The notes: generated by a model from the letters alone, not told the origin. A stretch of DNA of 64,000 bases from Hexactinellida sp. DTS-2022 (GCA_028753945.1 JAPNXP010000004.1:5022001-5086000); one strand, 5' to 3'; positions 9,741 through 21,470 are shown, counted from the first letter of the stretch. Numbers and translations are program-made.

Positions 9741-12125
9741 TCAGGATATAACGAAGGAATTTACAGGTCCCAAGCACTTCGAAATAACGAGAGTTGACTG
9801 TACAGTGAAATCTTCTATAAGGAACACCCATTGAACATTTGTTATATATAAAGAGGTGTTTATAACGAGAGCTTATGCCAAAATTTAATTAATTAATTTA
9901 AATAGATGTCAAAGAAATTTTTAACACGAAGTGTTGTGTCTTAATATATCATATTTCGGATAATTCGGATAATGTAATTAATAATAGCTAATTTAATTTA
10001 AATTTGATGGATAGTATTTCAATTGTTAGTTATTAAAATTCAACAAAAAGTCCTTCAAATTTATATTATCTAGGTTATTAATATAGCTATAATTTAATTA
10101 ATAAGAAGATAAATATTTTAAATTTACTATTAACTAACTACGTAGAAGCGAAAATTTCATTAATATTTCAGATGCATGATATTTACAGACATAATATGTA
10201 GAGAATATTAATAAACAAATTCCACTCTATAAAAAACAGGTATAAATTAAAGAATAACATCACGTTGCACAATTTAGCAATGTCTAACTATTTAGTGTTA
10301 TGACGGAGAAATTAGTGGGATTTGAATCAGATAAAATCTAAAATAATTTATTCCCATTAATAATGATAATGTATGGAATGTTGTTACATTTTTGAAGTGA
10401 TTTTACTGGAATTAGATCACATATGTATCTCATATTTTAGGAAATGCAATTAAATATAGATTACAAAATGAAAATTCATTGAATGGTACGAGAAATTCTA
10501 CTAGGAACCAGTGTCGAATATTTATTATTTAAACTCACAAATAAGTTACAGTCTATAACTAATTGATAGGGAATATACAGGAAAAGATATTACATATAAA
10601 TGGTAGACTTGTAGTAGATAAGTTGAGTCAAATATGTATGGTTAGTTAATAGAATAAATAATTACAAATTCCAATGTCTGTCAAGACACAATCTATAATT
10701 TATACAGTTGCTTACAATATCATTTGTGCGTGGTGGAATTTAATTCCAGGGGAAGTTAAAAAATTACTTTAGAGACAGCTTATTGCAAATAGATTAATTA
10801 AGTAAATTAAATATAGAGGTGTATAACACGTAATCAATAAATTTCACAAAGGAAAATTTTAATTTTGAAGATATAGCAGCTGGTTATAAATTGGAGACTT
10901 TATTTGTAGAAGGAAGTCAAATTTAACATCTTATCCTTTAATACACCAGCTAATCATGATAGAACCTGGTCCATATTTGTTCCGTTCCAGTCTCCAAAAA
11001 CCTTTTAGAACATGTCAATATATTCCATTTATATGAATTAGGATGTATTGAAATCGAGAAAACATGTCTATACAATATACTGAGTATATGGCATCCATTT
11101 CCAACGCTTCAATTCTAAATATAATCATTACACATACAAAGGGAAGTCGGTCTAGTAATTAACAATTAAAATATTCAAGTTATTAGTGAGTCTATTAGAG
11201 TTCACTTATAATCTACTTCTCAATCTGTTTAAATGTTCTACAGATTCTAGCTAAATAATATCTGGTTAATTCAGGGAAATGAGCTTATCGTCTAACAGCT
11301 GGTAAGATAAAATCTTGATTAATTGCAGACGAATTAAAAGTCATTATTTCTGGTAGATCAACCTAAACCTCATGGTCATTAAAACGGAAATATAAATAGT
11401 TAGCATGGTTTATAACCAAATCACATTGCTTGCAAATAACAGTCAGCATTCTATAGGAAATAATAGTAATCAAATTAATGCATATTCATGCTGTTGCAAC
11501 ATAATTAGGGAAGTATACCAAATTGTATCATAGATTCATAGATCAACATAATTGTACATATGTGAATTGAACTGATTTTGTAATATTTCTAGGAAATTAC
11601 GTCAGAAGTGGTCACATTTTGCAAATATTGTTTTTTGTAACATTATTGCAACGTGTGTGTCTAATTAAAAGTTGATTAGAAAAAATTTGTTAATTAATTC
11701 ATGAATGAAATGATGATACAGGAGATTTACTGAGCAAAATTCGATATTTGTTGAAACAATAACTTTCATTTAATTAAACTATTATACACTTAATTAAATC
11801 TACTTTCAAATATCTATTTCAGGTAAAAATTATTTCCTATTCAACTAAATTGACTAGAAAGTACAACAAGTCACTTCTCTCTAAGATGAAGAACAATGAT
11901 ATTATACTTTTGATTTTAATTAATTAAGCATAAAATTATCTTTAACTATGGTTTTGACATAATTTACTACGTAAACCCATACCAGCATTATAGGCTATAG
12001 AGTGACTGCTATAAACCACTAGCAAACTATGCACTATGAAATCTGATACAAATAGTATAAAAGTGGATTGAATCAATATAACATTATCCAAATTATATAT
12101 TAATTTTAAAATTCAGTAAGAAATA
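9741..12125. other. A+T-rich gene-free spacer
   Basis: About 2.4 kb between the nested transposons and the start of the RIMBP-like coiled-coil gene. It is very A+T-rich with many TTAATTAA words. I see no ORF with protein-like composition, no clear inverted-repeat element after the partial GAAATAACGAG fragment near 9780, and no RNA gene. It should contain the promoter of the gene starting at 12126. Confidence 0.6.
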
Positions 12126-13950
12126 ATGGCTGAGTCAAAAGTACTGCTTCTAACAAAGGAAGTTGAGGATTTGAAAAGGAGATTGAGGGAGGTTAGTCAT
12201 GACAAAGTGCTAGCCATAAACCGGTGCAACGAGGAATGGGAGAGCAAACTGGCCCATCAGGCCAATATGCTAGCCAAAAGAAGAGACATCAACAAAAACC
12301 AGGAAATGTCTGCTTTGGAAACTGATGTGAGAATACAAAAGGACAGGGAATTGTCAGAAAGAATTGCAGACAAAAATGTTGAAATACGAAAACTAAAAGA
12401 ACAAGCAGGTAAGATCTAGTATTATAATTACAGTGAACTCCCGTTATAACGAAATAACCGCTTATAACGAAATGGGTATTTCCCCCCCAGAGCACTAAAT
12501 GCATTAATTATTATCCGCTTATAACGAATATCCGGATATTCGTTATAAGCGGTTATTTCTAAGGAATCTAAGGAATTTACAGGTCCCAAGCACTTCGTTA
12601 TAACGAGAGTTCATTGTATTTCTAAGAAAACGTATATCTCAATTTGAATACAATTTATTTTGTGATTATCTTATAGGCTATGATAAGGAAAATGCTGTAA
12701 TTGTGGCAGAAATAAAACTTGAAGAAAAATGGAGTGTGCGTTTACAGAAATCACAAGACCAATGGAAAGAGAAAGAAGGCTCTTATTATCAGAAAATATC
12801 AAATTTAACCGATGACAAAGAGGCTTTAACACTAACCATTAGAACCATTCGTGGAGGCGAATTTGAAAAGATGCAGGAAATAACTAGAATGAAACTAGAA
12901 CACCAATCGCAGGTAGAAAGAATTGTCGATATGAGTAAGCGCACTTCGAGTGACAGCACACGCGAATTGAAGAAAATGGATGAAATATTGAAAGACAAAG
13001 ATTACGATATTGCACAGCTAAATAGAAAAACTGATCTTCTCGAACTGAGCAAAGAATTGTTAGAAAAAGAACTTTTAACTTACAAGAAACGAATTCATGG
13101 ACACGACGCTTCTCTTAAAACAGTGGGGTTCAATTTCTCTGTTACTCACAAGGATTTGACTAAGAAAATAGCAAGTCTAGAGGTTACTATCAGACAACTA
13201 CAACTTGAAAACGAACAATTAGCTCATAACCATTCAGCAAGCAGGGCCGGCGGTCATTTATCGCGCAACTCATCACCGGTAGGGCATGATGACAAAATCC
13301 GTAGATTGAAGAGACAACGCGAAGAGCTTAGGGATATCGTAACACGTTTGGAGGAAAAGTGTAATGACCTCGATAACCGTTGTAGTTTGATGGAAGAAGA
13401 CAATACACATCTTGTGAGCCAACTTGAGCAGACGAGAAATGATAACGAGACCTTGCTAGCTCGTATTTCTGAACTGAAGGAGGAATGCGATGGTTTGATT
13501 CACGAGAATATCGATTTGGAAGAAAGGATCCGCGACTGTCCCGTGAATGGTTATGCACAGGCTACTCCGGCGCCTGAACAAGAAGCTATAATTCTAAACT
13601 TAGAACAAGTCCGTGAAGCGTATAAGAAGGAATTAGAAGAAATAAGCGAACAAAACCAATCACTGGTAATGCGTTGCGATCGTTTGAAAGATGAGTACCA
13701 ATTAGCGAGAGATCAGACAACACGACTTTTGGAAGAAAGGGAGCAGATTAAAAACGAGGATGGGCAAAGGGACAAACAGATTATGAGACTCAGGGATAGA
13801 AACCAGAGGTTTGAACAAGGCCAGGATCGGTGGAAACAGAAAATGGATGAGCAGCGAGGTGAAATCGAGCGTCTACAAGGATTGGAACAACGGGCATTGC
13901 AAGCAGACGCTTATAAACGGCAATTAGATGAGATTAGGCGTCAACACTAA
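12126..13950 (+). CDS. Coiled-coil protein, N-terminal paralogue of RIMBP without SH3/FN3 domains
   Basis: Exon 1 is 12126-12408 (donor GCAG|GTAAGA) and exon 2 is 12677-13950 (acceptor TTATAG). The phase-1 join gives 518 residues. The protein aligns by eye with RIMBP residues 1 to about 500. Exon 1 has LTKEVEDLKRRLREVSHDKV against [20 protein letters not shown]. Exon 2 has LLELSKELLEKELLTYKK against [18 protein letters not shown]. The intron falls at the same codon and phase in both genes. Almost the whole product is predicted coiled coil. It ends at a normal TAA with no SH3 or FN3 domains, and none are seen in the next 3 kb. The two genes are divergent, about 5 kb apart. Function is unknown; dimerisation with RIMBP is conceivable but is inference. 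Confidence 0.85.
12429..12618. mobile_element. MITE family B, copy 1 (intron of coiled-coil gene)
   Basis: Left end TACAGTGAACTCCCGTTATA and right end TAACGAGAGTTCATTGTA. It occupies most of the 268-bp intron: it starts 20 bp after the donor and ends about 58 bp before the acceptor. Confidence 0.85.
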
Positions 13951-14203
13951 TGCAAACCCTTTTTCAGAACAATGCTTATAATGTAAAATACTGTCAGTAT
14001 CTTGTGAACTAATTTATTTGAGCATTAACTGCTATTTGTATGGAATTTTTATAATCTTAATTTGTGTTCAAAAATGAAATGAATTACTAACTCAGTTCGA
14101 TTTGAATCGTATACAATGAATCATTTGAATTTTCGTATTTTGAATTGAACTTATAATTCATTATTTTTGGTGAATAGTACGCACACAAAAGCAAGTAAAT
14201 ACG

Positions 14204-14368
14204 TATAGTAAACTCTCGTCATAACGAAGTGCTTGGAACCTGCAAATTCCTTCGTTATAACCGGATATTCGTTAATAATTACATTTAGTGCTCTGAGGGA
14301 AATCTCCATTTCGTTATATCGCAGTTATTTAGTTATATCCGACTTGGTTATAACGGGAGTTCACTGTA
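14204..14368. mobile_element. MITE family B, copy 2
   Basis: Orientation opposite to copy 1: CTCTCGTCATAACGAAGTGC at the left, and TAACGGGAGTTCACTGTA at the right. It lies between the coiled-coil gene and the tRNA gene. Confidence 0.8.
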
Positions 14369-14711
14369 TACAATTACAATTTGCTGTCATTGCTGCATTG
14401 ATTAATTAATTAAAAACAAGAAACTTGAGCAATTTGATGGTAGAAAATCAATAATTTCTGAAGTAAATTAGTTCCAATTTGCAATTTGGCTAAGTAGTTG
14501 ATTCGCGCTACTCTCCAATGTAGTGGTTATGAATAAATGGATTTAATTACCGAAAAATGTATTCATTATGAACTTAATGGTGGGTTATGGAATGTTGTTG
14601 GATAGTTCATAAACCAGCATGAACACGTATTAAGCCACAAACTTGTCATTTCTAGAACTTTTGGTGTAGTATACATATTTTATTTTCTAATTTGGTTAAT
14701 TATTCTCTATT

Positions 14712-14784
14712 GGCCGCGTGGCCTAATGGATAAGGCGTCTGACTTCGGATCAGAAGATTGTGGGTTCGAGTCCCATCGTGGTCG
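14712..14784 (+). tRNA. tRNA-Arg, anticodon UCG (reads CGA)
   Basis: A complete cloverleaf, 73 nt and intronless. The acceptor stem GGCCGCG pairs with CGTGGTC (two G-U pairs), discriminator G. The D arm is GCCTAATGGATAAGGC. The anticodon stem TCTGA/TCAGA encloses loop CTTCGGA with anticodon TCG. The T arm is GTGGG-TTCGAGT-CCCAT. The A box (TGGCCTAATGG) and B box (GGTTCGAGTCC) for RNA polymerase III are intact. No CCA is encoded, as usual in eukaryotes. Confidence 0.96.
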
Positions 14785-14785
14785 C

Positions 14786-14790
14786 TTTTT
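14786..14790 (+). terminator. RNA polymerase III terminator of tRNA-Arg
   Basis: A run of five T residues begins two bases after the discriminator base, the normal Pol III stop signal. Confidence 0.85.
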
Positions 14791-14827
14791 GCCTTACTTT
14801 TAATTTAGATTTCATATCCAACCACAT

Positions 14828-14947
14828 TACAGTATAACTCGGTTAGTATGTACCCTGGGAGAGAAAAATTAGTACGTGTCATACAAGTTATTACGTAGTA
14901 AGCCGTACTAAACCATGTACGTACGTACTAAACCGAGTTCTACTGTA
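14828..14947. mobile_element. MITE family I, copy 1
   Basis: Left end TACAGTATAACTCGGTTAGT, right end AAACCGAGTTCTACTGTA. It starts 38 bp downstream of the tRNA terminator. Confidence 0.8.
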
Positions 14948-15144
14948 TTATATACAGTATTCTGATTATATTTATGAGCATTTATTGTTTTTACAATAAA
15001 TTACGTTGATTATTATACTTTATTTGATTGTGTAACTGTACCACAATCCTTAGATTTCCTACTGAATTTATTTAGGTAAATGAAACATAAAATCACTTAT
15101 AAATATAAGAAATAAGACTACTTGACTGGCAATACTATTTAGGT

Positions 15145-15279
15145 CAGTGATTCCCAACCTTTTCCAACCGTGGACTACCTATACTATAGGCTATAGCAAA
15201 TATTAGACATACTGTGGACCCCTCCCATTGACCGTAATACAAATTTAGAGATCTTGTGGACCCAAGTTGAGAACCACTG
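15145..15279. mobile_element. Short hAT-like element (CAGTGATTCCCAACC ends)
   Basis: The left end CAGTGATTCCCAACC and right end GTTGAGAACCACTG form the terminal inverted repeat typical of Charlie-type hAT elements. Flanking octamers ATTTAGGT and GTTTGGGA agree at 5 of 8 positions, so a decayed target duplication is possible. A second fragment with the same body (GTGGACCCCCT...CCCATTGACCGTAATAC) lies at about 60779-60853. Confidence 0.7.
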
Positions 15280-15289
15280 GTTTGGGAAA

Positions 15290-15465
15290 TACAGATGTCG
15301 GATATAAGCACACCGGTTATAAGAACATATCGGATATAAGAACACTATGTTGGAAAAACGGTTGTCATATACCCTATAATTTATGTTGGTTATAAGAACA
15401 TGCCGGTTATAAGCACATTAATAAGTGCAGTTCCCGACGATGTGCTTATAATCGGCATCCACTAT
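15290..15465. mobile_element. MITE family C, copy 3
   Basis: TACAGATGTCGGATATAAGC at the left and AATCGGCATCCACTATA at the right. It lies directly beside the hAT-like element, a repeat cluster. Confidence 0.75.
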
Positions 15466-15479
15466 AACATTATTACTGT

Positions 15480-16840
15480 GCCGACTATACTATAGTATAG
15501 TGGCCCAGTTCTAATCTTACTGCCTTTAATATTATTATTATTATTATTATTTTTTCTCCGTAGACGGTGCCCTGGCCAGAGCTTTGGAGTTGATGGGCTA
15601 AAACTTGGCATGTAGGTGCGTATGGACCGTCTAATTTGCACCTGGGGTTACGATTTTTTATTAACACATTTTGGACACATTTTTAACACCTTTCAAAATT
15701 TGTCTGGTCCATAACTGAAAAAATGTTTTACTAAACCCCAAAATTTTATTTCATATTTGGATTCACCATAAAATTCTGCGTCTGATGGGAGAAGAAATCC
15801 TTCAATAAAGGGGTCAATTTCTACCATAAATGGGGTTTGAAGTTTCTTTGTTTACTCACACTTCAATTTCAGTAAACTGTGAAATCTAATTCCATTGTTT
15901 CAACTTGTAATAATTATATTGATTTAACTTGTTAAATCCTACTCTAGTGATTCAACTTGCGATAATTATATTGATTTAACTTAGAAATTCCAGCTGGCTT
16001 CTATTTAATTCTAATATTACTATACAATGGATTAAATAAATATTATAATATAAGGAATTTGTTGACTAAATTCAACTTAACCGTGGATAACATTGCTAAA
16101 ATAAATAACTAATAATTTAATTTATTATCAATAAGTAATGAATGGCATTAAACTAAAGATGGTTTATGATAGAACCGTTAAGATTTTACATTCCACAACA
16201 ACGACAGATTAAGTGATTATATTTATTTCGGCGAGAATATTCTTGCACAATTAATGACTGACTTAATTAATTATAATTAATTCATTTTGTATTTAACTTA
16301 TAGACGGTTCCAAATAGATTATTGGGGTTATCGAGTGCGTGGAATTCAAATATTATAGTCGAAATTCAATTTAAATTAATAATAAGTGCAAATAATTGAA
16401 CTTTATTTATTTTGCTGTAAATAATAATGGTGTTAAATTATTAATTTATTAATTAAATATTTATACTAATTAGCTAAATTTCATTAATCTCAGAGATGAT
16501 ACAAGATAGAAACAAACTTTCAATTTATCAATTGGTCCTTATGCCAGGTACCACCTATACAAGTGTGTCTTGACACCTTGAGGTGATTATGACATCGTCA
16601 AAAAAATGTATTTTTACAATTTTGTTAATTCGATATTTAAAATGGGTTAGTTGATGTTGGGTGATGACCCAACACACACATAAAAAATGCTGAGTCATCA
16701 GCTATTATATTCTACTCAAACTTGAATATCTCTAAAATTATATGAACTAAATGGAAACTTCCACCACTCTAAGGGTCGATGCCTTCTGTAACACCTTTTT
16801 GAAATAATTTAACACCTTCATAGTGATGATGACATGGCGA
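15480..16840. other. Gene-free A+T-rich spacer
   Basis: About 1.4 kb with an ATT microsatellite at about 15529-15550 and TTAATTAA-rich sequence. Two loosely similar segments (GACACCTTGAGGTGATTATG near 16570 and AACACCTTCATAGTGATG near 16810) suggest an old local duplication. I see no gene. Confidence 0.55.
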
Positions 16841-16843
16841 AAA

Positions 16844-16968
16844 AAAAATCCAAAATTGCAGCCTGCGCCGACAGCATGTTCTTTTGGAGGCACTATAAAT
16901 AAACAACCAACAAAATATAGTGCCACCAAAGGAACATGCGTCGGCACAGGCTGCAATTTTGGATTTTT
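16844..16968. repeat. Long perfect-type hairpin (about 52-bp arms, 20-bp loop)
   Basis: The left arm 16844-16896 and right arm 16917-16968 are complementary over about 52 bp with only a few mismatches and a small length difference. The arm core reads AAAATCCAAAATTGCAGCCTG at the left and its complement at the right. A related single arm lies at about 37754-37815. Ends resembling the other MITE families are absent. Confidence 0.85.
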
Positions 16969-17694
16969 CTAATAAGAAGTTAGATTTGCAACGGATGTGG
17001 AACAATTACGTTCCCTTAGTGCTTTGCACCAAATTATACTTATGCCATTTTTGTGGACAATTAGTAGTCTTGTTAGTTACGTATGTAGTAACATTATATT
17101 ATTTGCTTTCAGGAAGCGACAATGATACTGAAAAGAATAAGTAATCGAATTCCACTGTCTATGAAGTATGAACCGAAATATATTTTCACTGCATCTTTTG
17201 TCACTTATAATTATTTCCTAATTTGGCCATGGTTGTAAATTGATAAATAATGACTGTTATAAGGAATAATGAATGATTACAAGTACACTTGTAATCAATA
17301 GATGTACTTGTGATCGTAATTGTAGAATAATTATTACAAATTTGTCTTCCTCACAATCGACGTTATTCAATTTGTAATTTGATAATTACCCTCGCGTTTT
17401 TTATAAATTAAACTTTTTAGGTAATTAATTGTATGAATTGTATTTATTGCATTAATTGCATTTATTGCATTAGCCAGGTCACATAGTCGCTTACACACGA
17501 TTATCACATTTCTATGATGTCTGCTATTAGCAATAAATTCTTCTTTTGTTAGGCATTATGGCTTTTATATTTTAAATATTTACTGATAATTTATTCCTGC
17601 AATGAGTAAATGATACCCTTACCTTGTTATGCACACTATATATTTTAGATTATTGTATAAAACTCAATATTTGTAAACAACAACAACAACAAAT

Positions 17695-20193
17695 ATGGAT
17701 TATATCCAACAAAAACTATCATCCGCTCTCAAAACTTCTCCCAATACGAACACAGACCATTACAAGACATGTTCCATACAAGACGAACAAACCCGAGAAA
17801 AGGGTTTGTATGAAAACACACCAAACGTATCCCCTTTGGAACCCAACTCTTCCCAAATGAAAGAAGCAAACGAGGGCACCTTCACACACATGCTAACTGG
17901 GAATCTACATCCGGAACCAAAACCCTATTACGACGGTGTAGAGCGGAGAACCCCTTTTTCTAAGCTGCAAGGGGAACACGAATTGTACCTCGGTAAATCC
18001 AGCGACGATCTCATATGCATAACTAACTTCCGTCTATTTATTCTGAGGCACGATGCATTTCTAAACCTACCACTAAAGATGATAGAATCAATGGAGCGAC
18101 TAGAAAACAACAGCATGCTCGTAACAACTAAGGACGGACGTTCCACGCAATATAAATTCGCGGACAGTGACACTCTCCTTCGCTGGAACGAAAGAATCGT
18201 ACAGGGAATAACCGGAGTATTCACAGACACAAAAGGTGTCAAACCGGAAGAGCGCGCGCCTCTTTTCGCGTACTACTTTTGGTCCGGCTGGCAGGACACT
18301 TGTCTCAAAGATAAACTCGAAGCGAACTCCCGACCGCTTCGACCCCCGTTTAAATGCGCTGGAAACGAGCCTCGGAAATGGCTATCAGATGACGTCATTC
18401 GTCAGGGCATCAGCATAAACAACAGAGGCTGGCGAGTGTCCACGGTTAACAAATCTTTCTCCGTTTGCGATTCCTACCCCGAATCCGTGGTTCTCCCTCG
18501 CTCTATATCTAATGACGTCATAAAGGAAGCAGCTGGCTTTCGGTCGTTCCGCAGGTTTCCAGCTGTTTGCTGGCGACACCCGGAAAACGGCGCGGTTTTA
18601 TGCCGCAGTGCACAACCGCATGTAGGGTTCTTTAATTGGAGAAATACGAGTGATGAAATGATTATGAGTGCCATATCAGAATGTACGTTAACGGACAGAA
18701 GACAAATAGCTGAGGAATCAGGTTCGAAAGAAACACCTTTTCCTGACCTTATACCTCCTCCTAGACTTTGTATTGTAGACTGTCGCTCTTACACCGCTTC
18801 TATAGGGAATAAGGTTAAAGGCGGTGGAACTGAATACACGGAGTATTACGACTGCGATATAGAGTATCTCAATCTGCCCAATATACACCATATACGTAAG
18901 AGCTTTCATGCGCTAACTAATCTACTGCATTCCTTGGACACCAATTCGTGGCTCTCTTCTCTCGATGGAACTAAGTGGTTGTCTAATCTCAGTTCGCTCC
19001 TTAAAGCCTCGGTTAATGTAACGCATTTAATTCACGTAGACAAGCGACCTGTCTTAGTGCACTGTTCTGACGGCTGGGATAGGACCTCTCAGATAGTGGC
19101 GCTTTCGGAGCTATTGCTAGATCCGTACTATAGAACCATACCAGGATTCCGAGTCGTAGTTGAGAGAGAGTTCCTTTCGTTCGGACATAAATTCGCAGAT
19201 AGAAACGCGAATTTTCCACTTAACACCTTTCCTTCTGATGAAGGTGAGAGATCGGCTATTTTCCTACAATTCCTAGATTGTGTTCATCAGATGATAAAAC
19301 AGTTTCCGATAGCTTTTGAGTTCAACACTTCGTTTTTGATAAAACTAGCTCAACATACGTTTTCTTCGCTCTTTGGAACTTTCCTGTTTAACTGCGATAG
19401 AGAGAGACAAACTAATTTCACACACACACAAACATTTTCCGTTTGGTCGCTCCTAGATACGAATCGACAGGAATTCTTTAATTCATTCTACAAACCAGAT
19501 TATCAAGAGGTATTATTCCCCGCATGTCACGTTAGCAAAATGTCTCTATTTTCAGAACTTTATACCGCTCCGCTTTTCACACCTTTCAATAAGAAACCTT
19601 GCGGAATTTCACCCGATTTCGTACGAGACATAATCCCATTCAGTTTACCAATCCAACAACTGAACATAGAAATGACTGTTTTCGCTACAAATGGTAGAAA
19701 AACCGACGAGTCACCCCCTCCTCTCCCCGAGAGTGTACATTCCATTGAGGAGGACGGGTTGCCACCGATACGAGACGAGCTACAGGAATGCATCAGTAAT
19801 CTCTCCAGAGAGTTAGGCAGAGGCGGCACTTCTCGATCGGCGCCGACTTTTAACGGACACACACCAAACGGTCACGGTATAACCCAGTTACCTAGCCTAA
19901 CAGGAGTTATAGGGGAAGAGAGGGGGTGGCAAGTTGTGAAGAAATCTGATTCTGATATAACTCTATGGGTCCCTGATCACGCGGCAACTCACTGCGCTCG
20001 TTGCCAATCTCCGTTTTGGGTCGCGACTCGTAAACACCATTGTCGGAAATGCGGGAGAGTTTTCTGCGGAAAATGTTCGAATTTCTTCGCACCTGTGCCA
20101 GATGAGAATCTACATGAAAGTGTTCGTGTTTGTGCAAACTGTTTCGATCGTTTGGACGGTTATTTAAACTCGAATTCCCCGGAAATTCCTTAG
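17695..20193 (+). CDS. MTMR4: FYVE-domain myotubularin (MTMR3/MTMR4 type phosphoinositide 3-phosphatase)
   Basis: Dephosphorylates PI3P and PI(3,5)P2 on endosomal and autophagic membranes. A single open exon of 832 residues. The N-terminal PH-GRAM domain (about 70-190) is followed by the myotubularin catalytic domain. The CX5R signature HCSDGWDRTS is intact (Cys457, Arg463), so the enzyme should be active. A short coiled-coil segment near 690-715 precedes a canonical FYVE finger at about 758-822, with WVPD, RKHHCRKCG and RVC motifs and the paired zinc cysteines. Phosphatase plus C-terminal FYVE identifies the MTMR3/4 branch; the symbol could equally be MTMR3. The vertebrate proteins are near 1200 residues, and the linker before FYVE is much shorter here. 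The leader has a CAACAACAACAA tract just before the ATG. Confidence 0.93.
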   Translation: MDYIQQKLSSALKTSPNTNTDHYKTCSIQDEQTREKGLYENTPNVSPLEPNSSQMKEANEGTFTHMLTGNLHPEPKPYYDGVERRTPFSKLQGEHELYLGKSSDDLICITNFRLFILRHDAFLNLPLKMIESMERLENNSMLVTTKDGRSTQYKFADSDTLLRWNERIVQGITGVFTDTKGVKPEERAPLFAYYFWSGWQDTCLKDKLEANSRPLRPPFKCAGNEPRKWLSDDVIRQGISINNRGWRVSTVNKSFSVCDSYPESVVLPRSISNDVIKEAAGFRSFRRFPAVCWRHPENGAVLCRSAQPHVGFFNWRNTSDEMIMSAISECTLTDRRQIAEESGSKETPFPDLIPPPRLCIVDCRSYTASIGNKVKGGGTEYTEYYDCDIEYLNLPNIHHIRKSFHALTNLLHSLDTNSWLSSLDGTKWLSNLSSLLKASVNVTHLIHVDKRPVLVHCSDGWDRTSQIVALSELLLDPYYRTIPGFRVVVEREFLSFGHKFADRNANFPLNTFPSDEGERSAIFLQFLDCVHQMIKQFPIAFEFNTSFLIKLAQHTFSSLFGTFLFNCDRERQTNFTHTQTFSVWSLLDTNRQEFFNSFYKPDYQEVLFPACHVSKMSLFSELYTAPLFTPFNKKPCGISPDFVRDIIPFSLPIQQLNIEMTVFATNGRKTDESPPPLPESVHSIEEDGLPPIRDELQECISNLSRELGRGGTSRSAPTFNGHTPNGHGITQLPSLTGVIGEERGWQVVKKSDSDITLWVPDHAATHCARCQSPFWVATRKHHCRKCGRVFCGKCSNFFAPVPDENLHESVRVCANCFDRLDGYLNSNSPEIP

Positions 20194-20628
20194 ACACCAT
20201 CTCGTCGCTATGTACATATTCGGTAAGTTCAATGTACAATGCTCTAGTAGTAGTATTGTGTGATTATTATTATTATTATTATTATTAATTGATAATAAAT
20301 TGATTACTAGCTAGGTCGCACATCAGTATATTCCTATTTGTATACCATACTACTTTTTATTACATGTCCTATTGTGTGCTTAGTTGGGCTGTTCCTCGTA
20401 CTATGATTACTACATTTCACTGATGATTTTATTCCAATAAAGGGGACAGAAATATGTTCTAAAATAGGTGAAATTCTAATTTTTAGCAACTTTGAAATTG
20501 GCAATTATATGCTGTATCAAGGGAGATATTCTATTATTATTGGACCATGGATTTCATCCTGTTTCAGCTCTTGAAATTATTTTGTTATATTACTTGCACT
20601 CTTCTTTTGAAGGTTGCATTTTCTTATA

Positions 20629-20776
20629 TACAGTAGAACCTCGTTAGTATGAACACTAAGGGACCGTTAAAATTCGTATTAACCAATGTCATTTGTATTG
20701 AAAGTCTTTAATTAGTGTTCGTATTAAACGGAATTTCGTATTTTAACCGTGCTCGTACTAACGAAGTTCTACTGTA
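20629..20776. mobile_element. MITE family A, copy 4
   Basis: TACAGTAGAACCTCGTTAGT and CTAACGAAGTTCTACTGTA ends. It lies in the spacer between MTMR and TBP (20194-21281), which otherwise shows only a TTA microsatellite near 20262-20286 and A+T-rich sequence. Confidence 0.85.
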
Positions 20777-21281
20777 AATGCCAGTTTTGCTTAACAAAAT
20801 TGACTCTAGTCAGAAAATTAGTATTAACAATGGTGTCAGAATTCATTTTAACCGTGTTAAGAGAGTGCATACTCATCTGCAAATTGTTGTTGTTTTTCCT
20901 GTTTTAACAAAACTTTTTTCTTGTTTAACTAATAATTATTTACTCCTTTATTATAAAGCTACTATCTATACCAAGGTTTTCAGTACTATTGAATTGTGCT
21001 TGAATGCACTTGTCACTCGGTCTCTACAATATATCGCTATTCATTGTTTCAATTAGTCATTTGGTATCCTCTTACAATATAAACTTATCAAATACGGTCT
21101 TACTTAATAACGAATAATGCAAATGTGTGTAACACGAATGTTATATTGCATTGTCTATGTAGTCTAATTATCTGTAGAGTTTACTAATTATATATAGACT
21201 TAAGATTCTAGATTTTAAATAACCGAAAGGATAATATATTATAAGTTGCAACACTTAAATTAGGATTGTAAAATGTATATA

Positions 21282-21457
21282 TACAGTGAACTCTCGTTAT
21301 AACGAAGTGCTTGGGACCTGTAAATTCCTTCGTTATATCCGGATATTCGTTATAAGCGGATAATAATTAATGCATTTAGTGCTCTGGGAAAAATCTCCAT
21401 TTCGATATAAGCCGTTATTTCGTTATATCCGACTTCGTTATAACGGGAATTACTGTA
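21282..21457. mobile_element. MITE family B, copy 3
   Basis: TACAGTGAACTCTCGTTATA at the left, TATAACGGGAATTACTGTA at the right. It is adjacent to a family E element just upstream of TBP. Confidence 0.85.
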
Positions 21458-21470
21458 TTTATTTTGAATA

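Noticed and set aside
15485..15667. 60-codon minus-strand ORF with an Ile run
   Set aside because: The Ile run is an ATT microsatellite and the rest has no family resemblance or splice context.
16920..17144. 74-codon ORF reading out of the hairpin
   Set aside because: Its first third is the hairpin arm; the same arm at 37.8 kb does not keep the frame.
18236..18674. Several 60-100 codon ORFs on both strands within 17.9-20.2 kb
   Set aside because: All are alternative frames of the MTMR exon, whose own frame contains catalytic and FYVE motifs.
20778..21056. 92-codon plus-strand ORF after a family A element
   Set aside because: Hydrophobic, A+T-driven translation with no recognisable motif; begins in the bases just after a MITE end.
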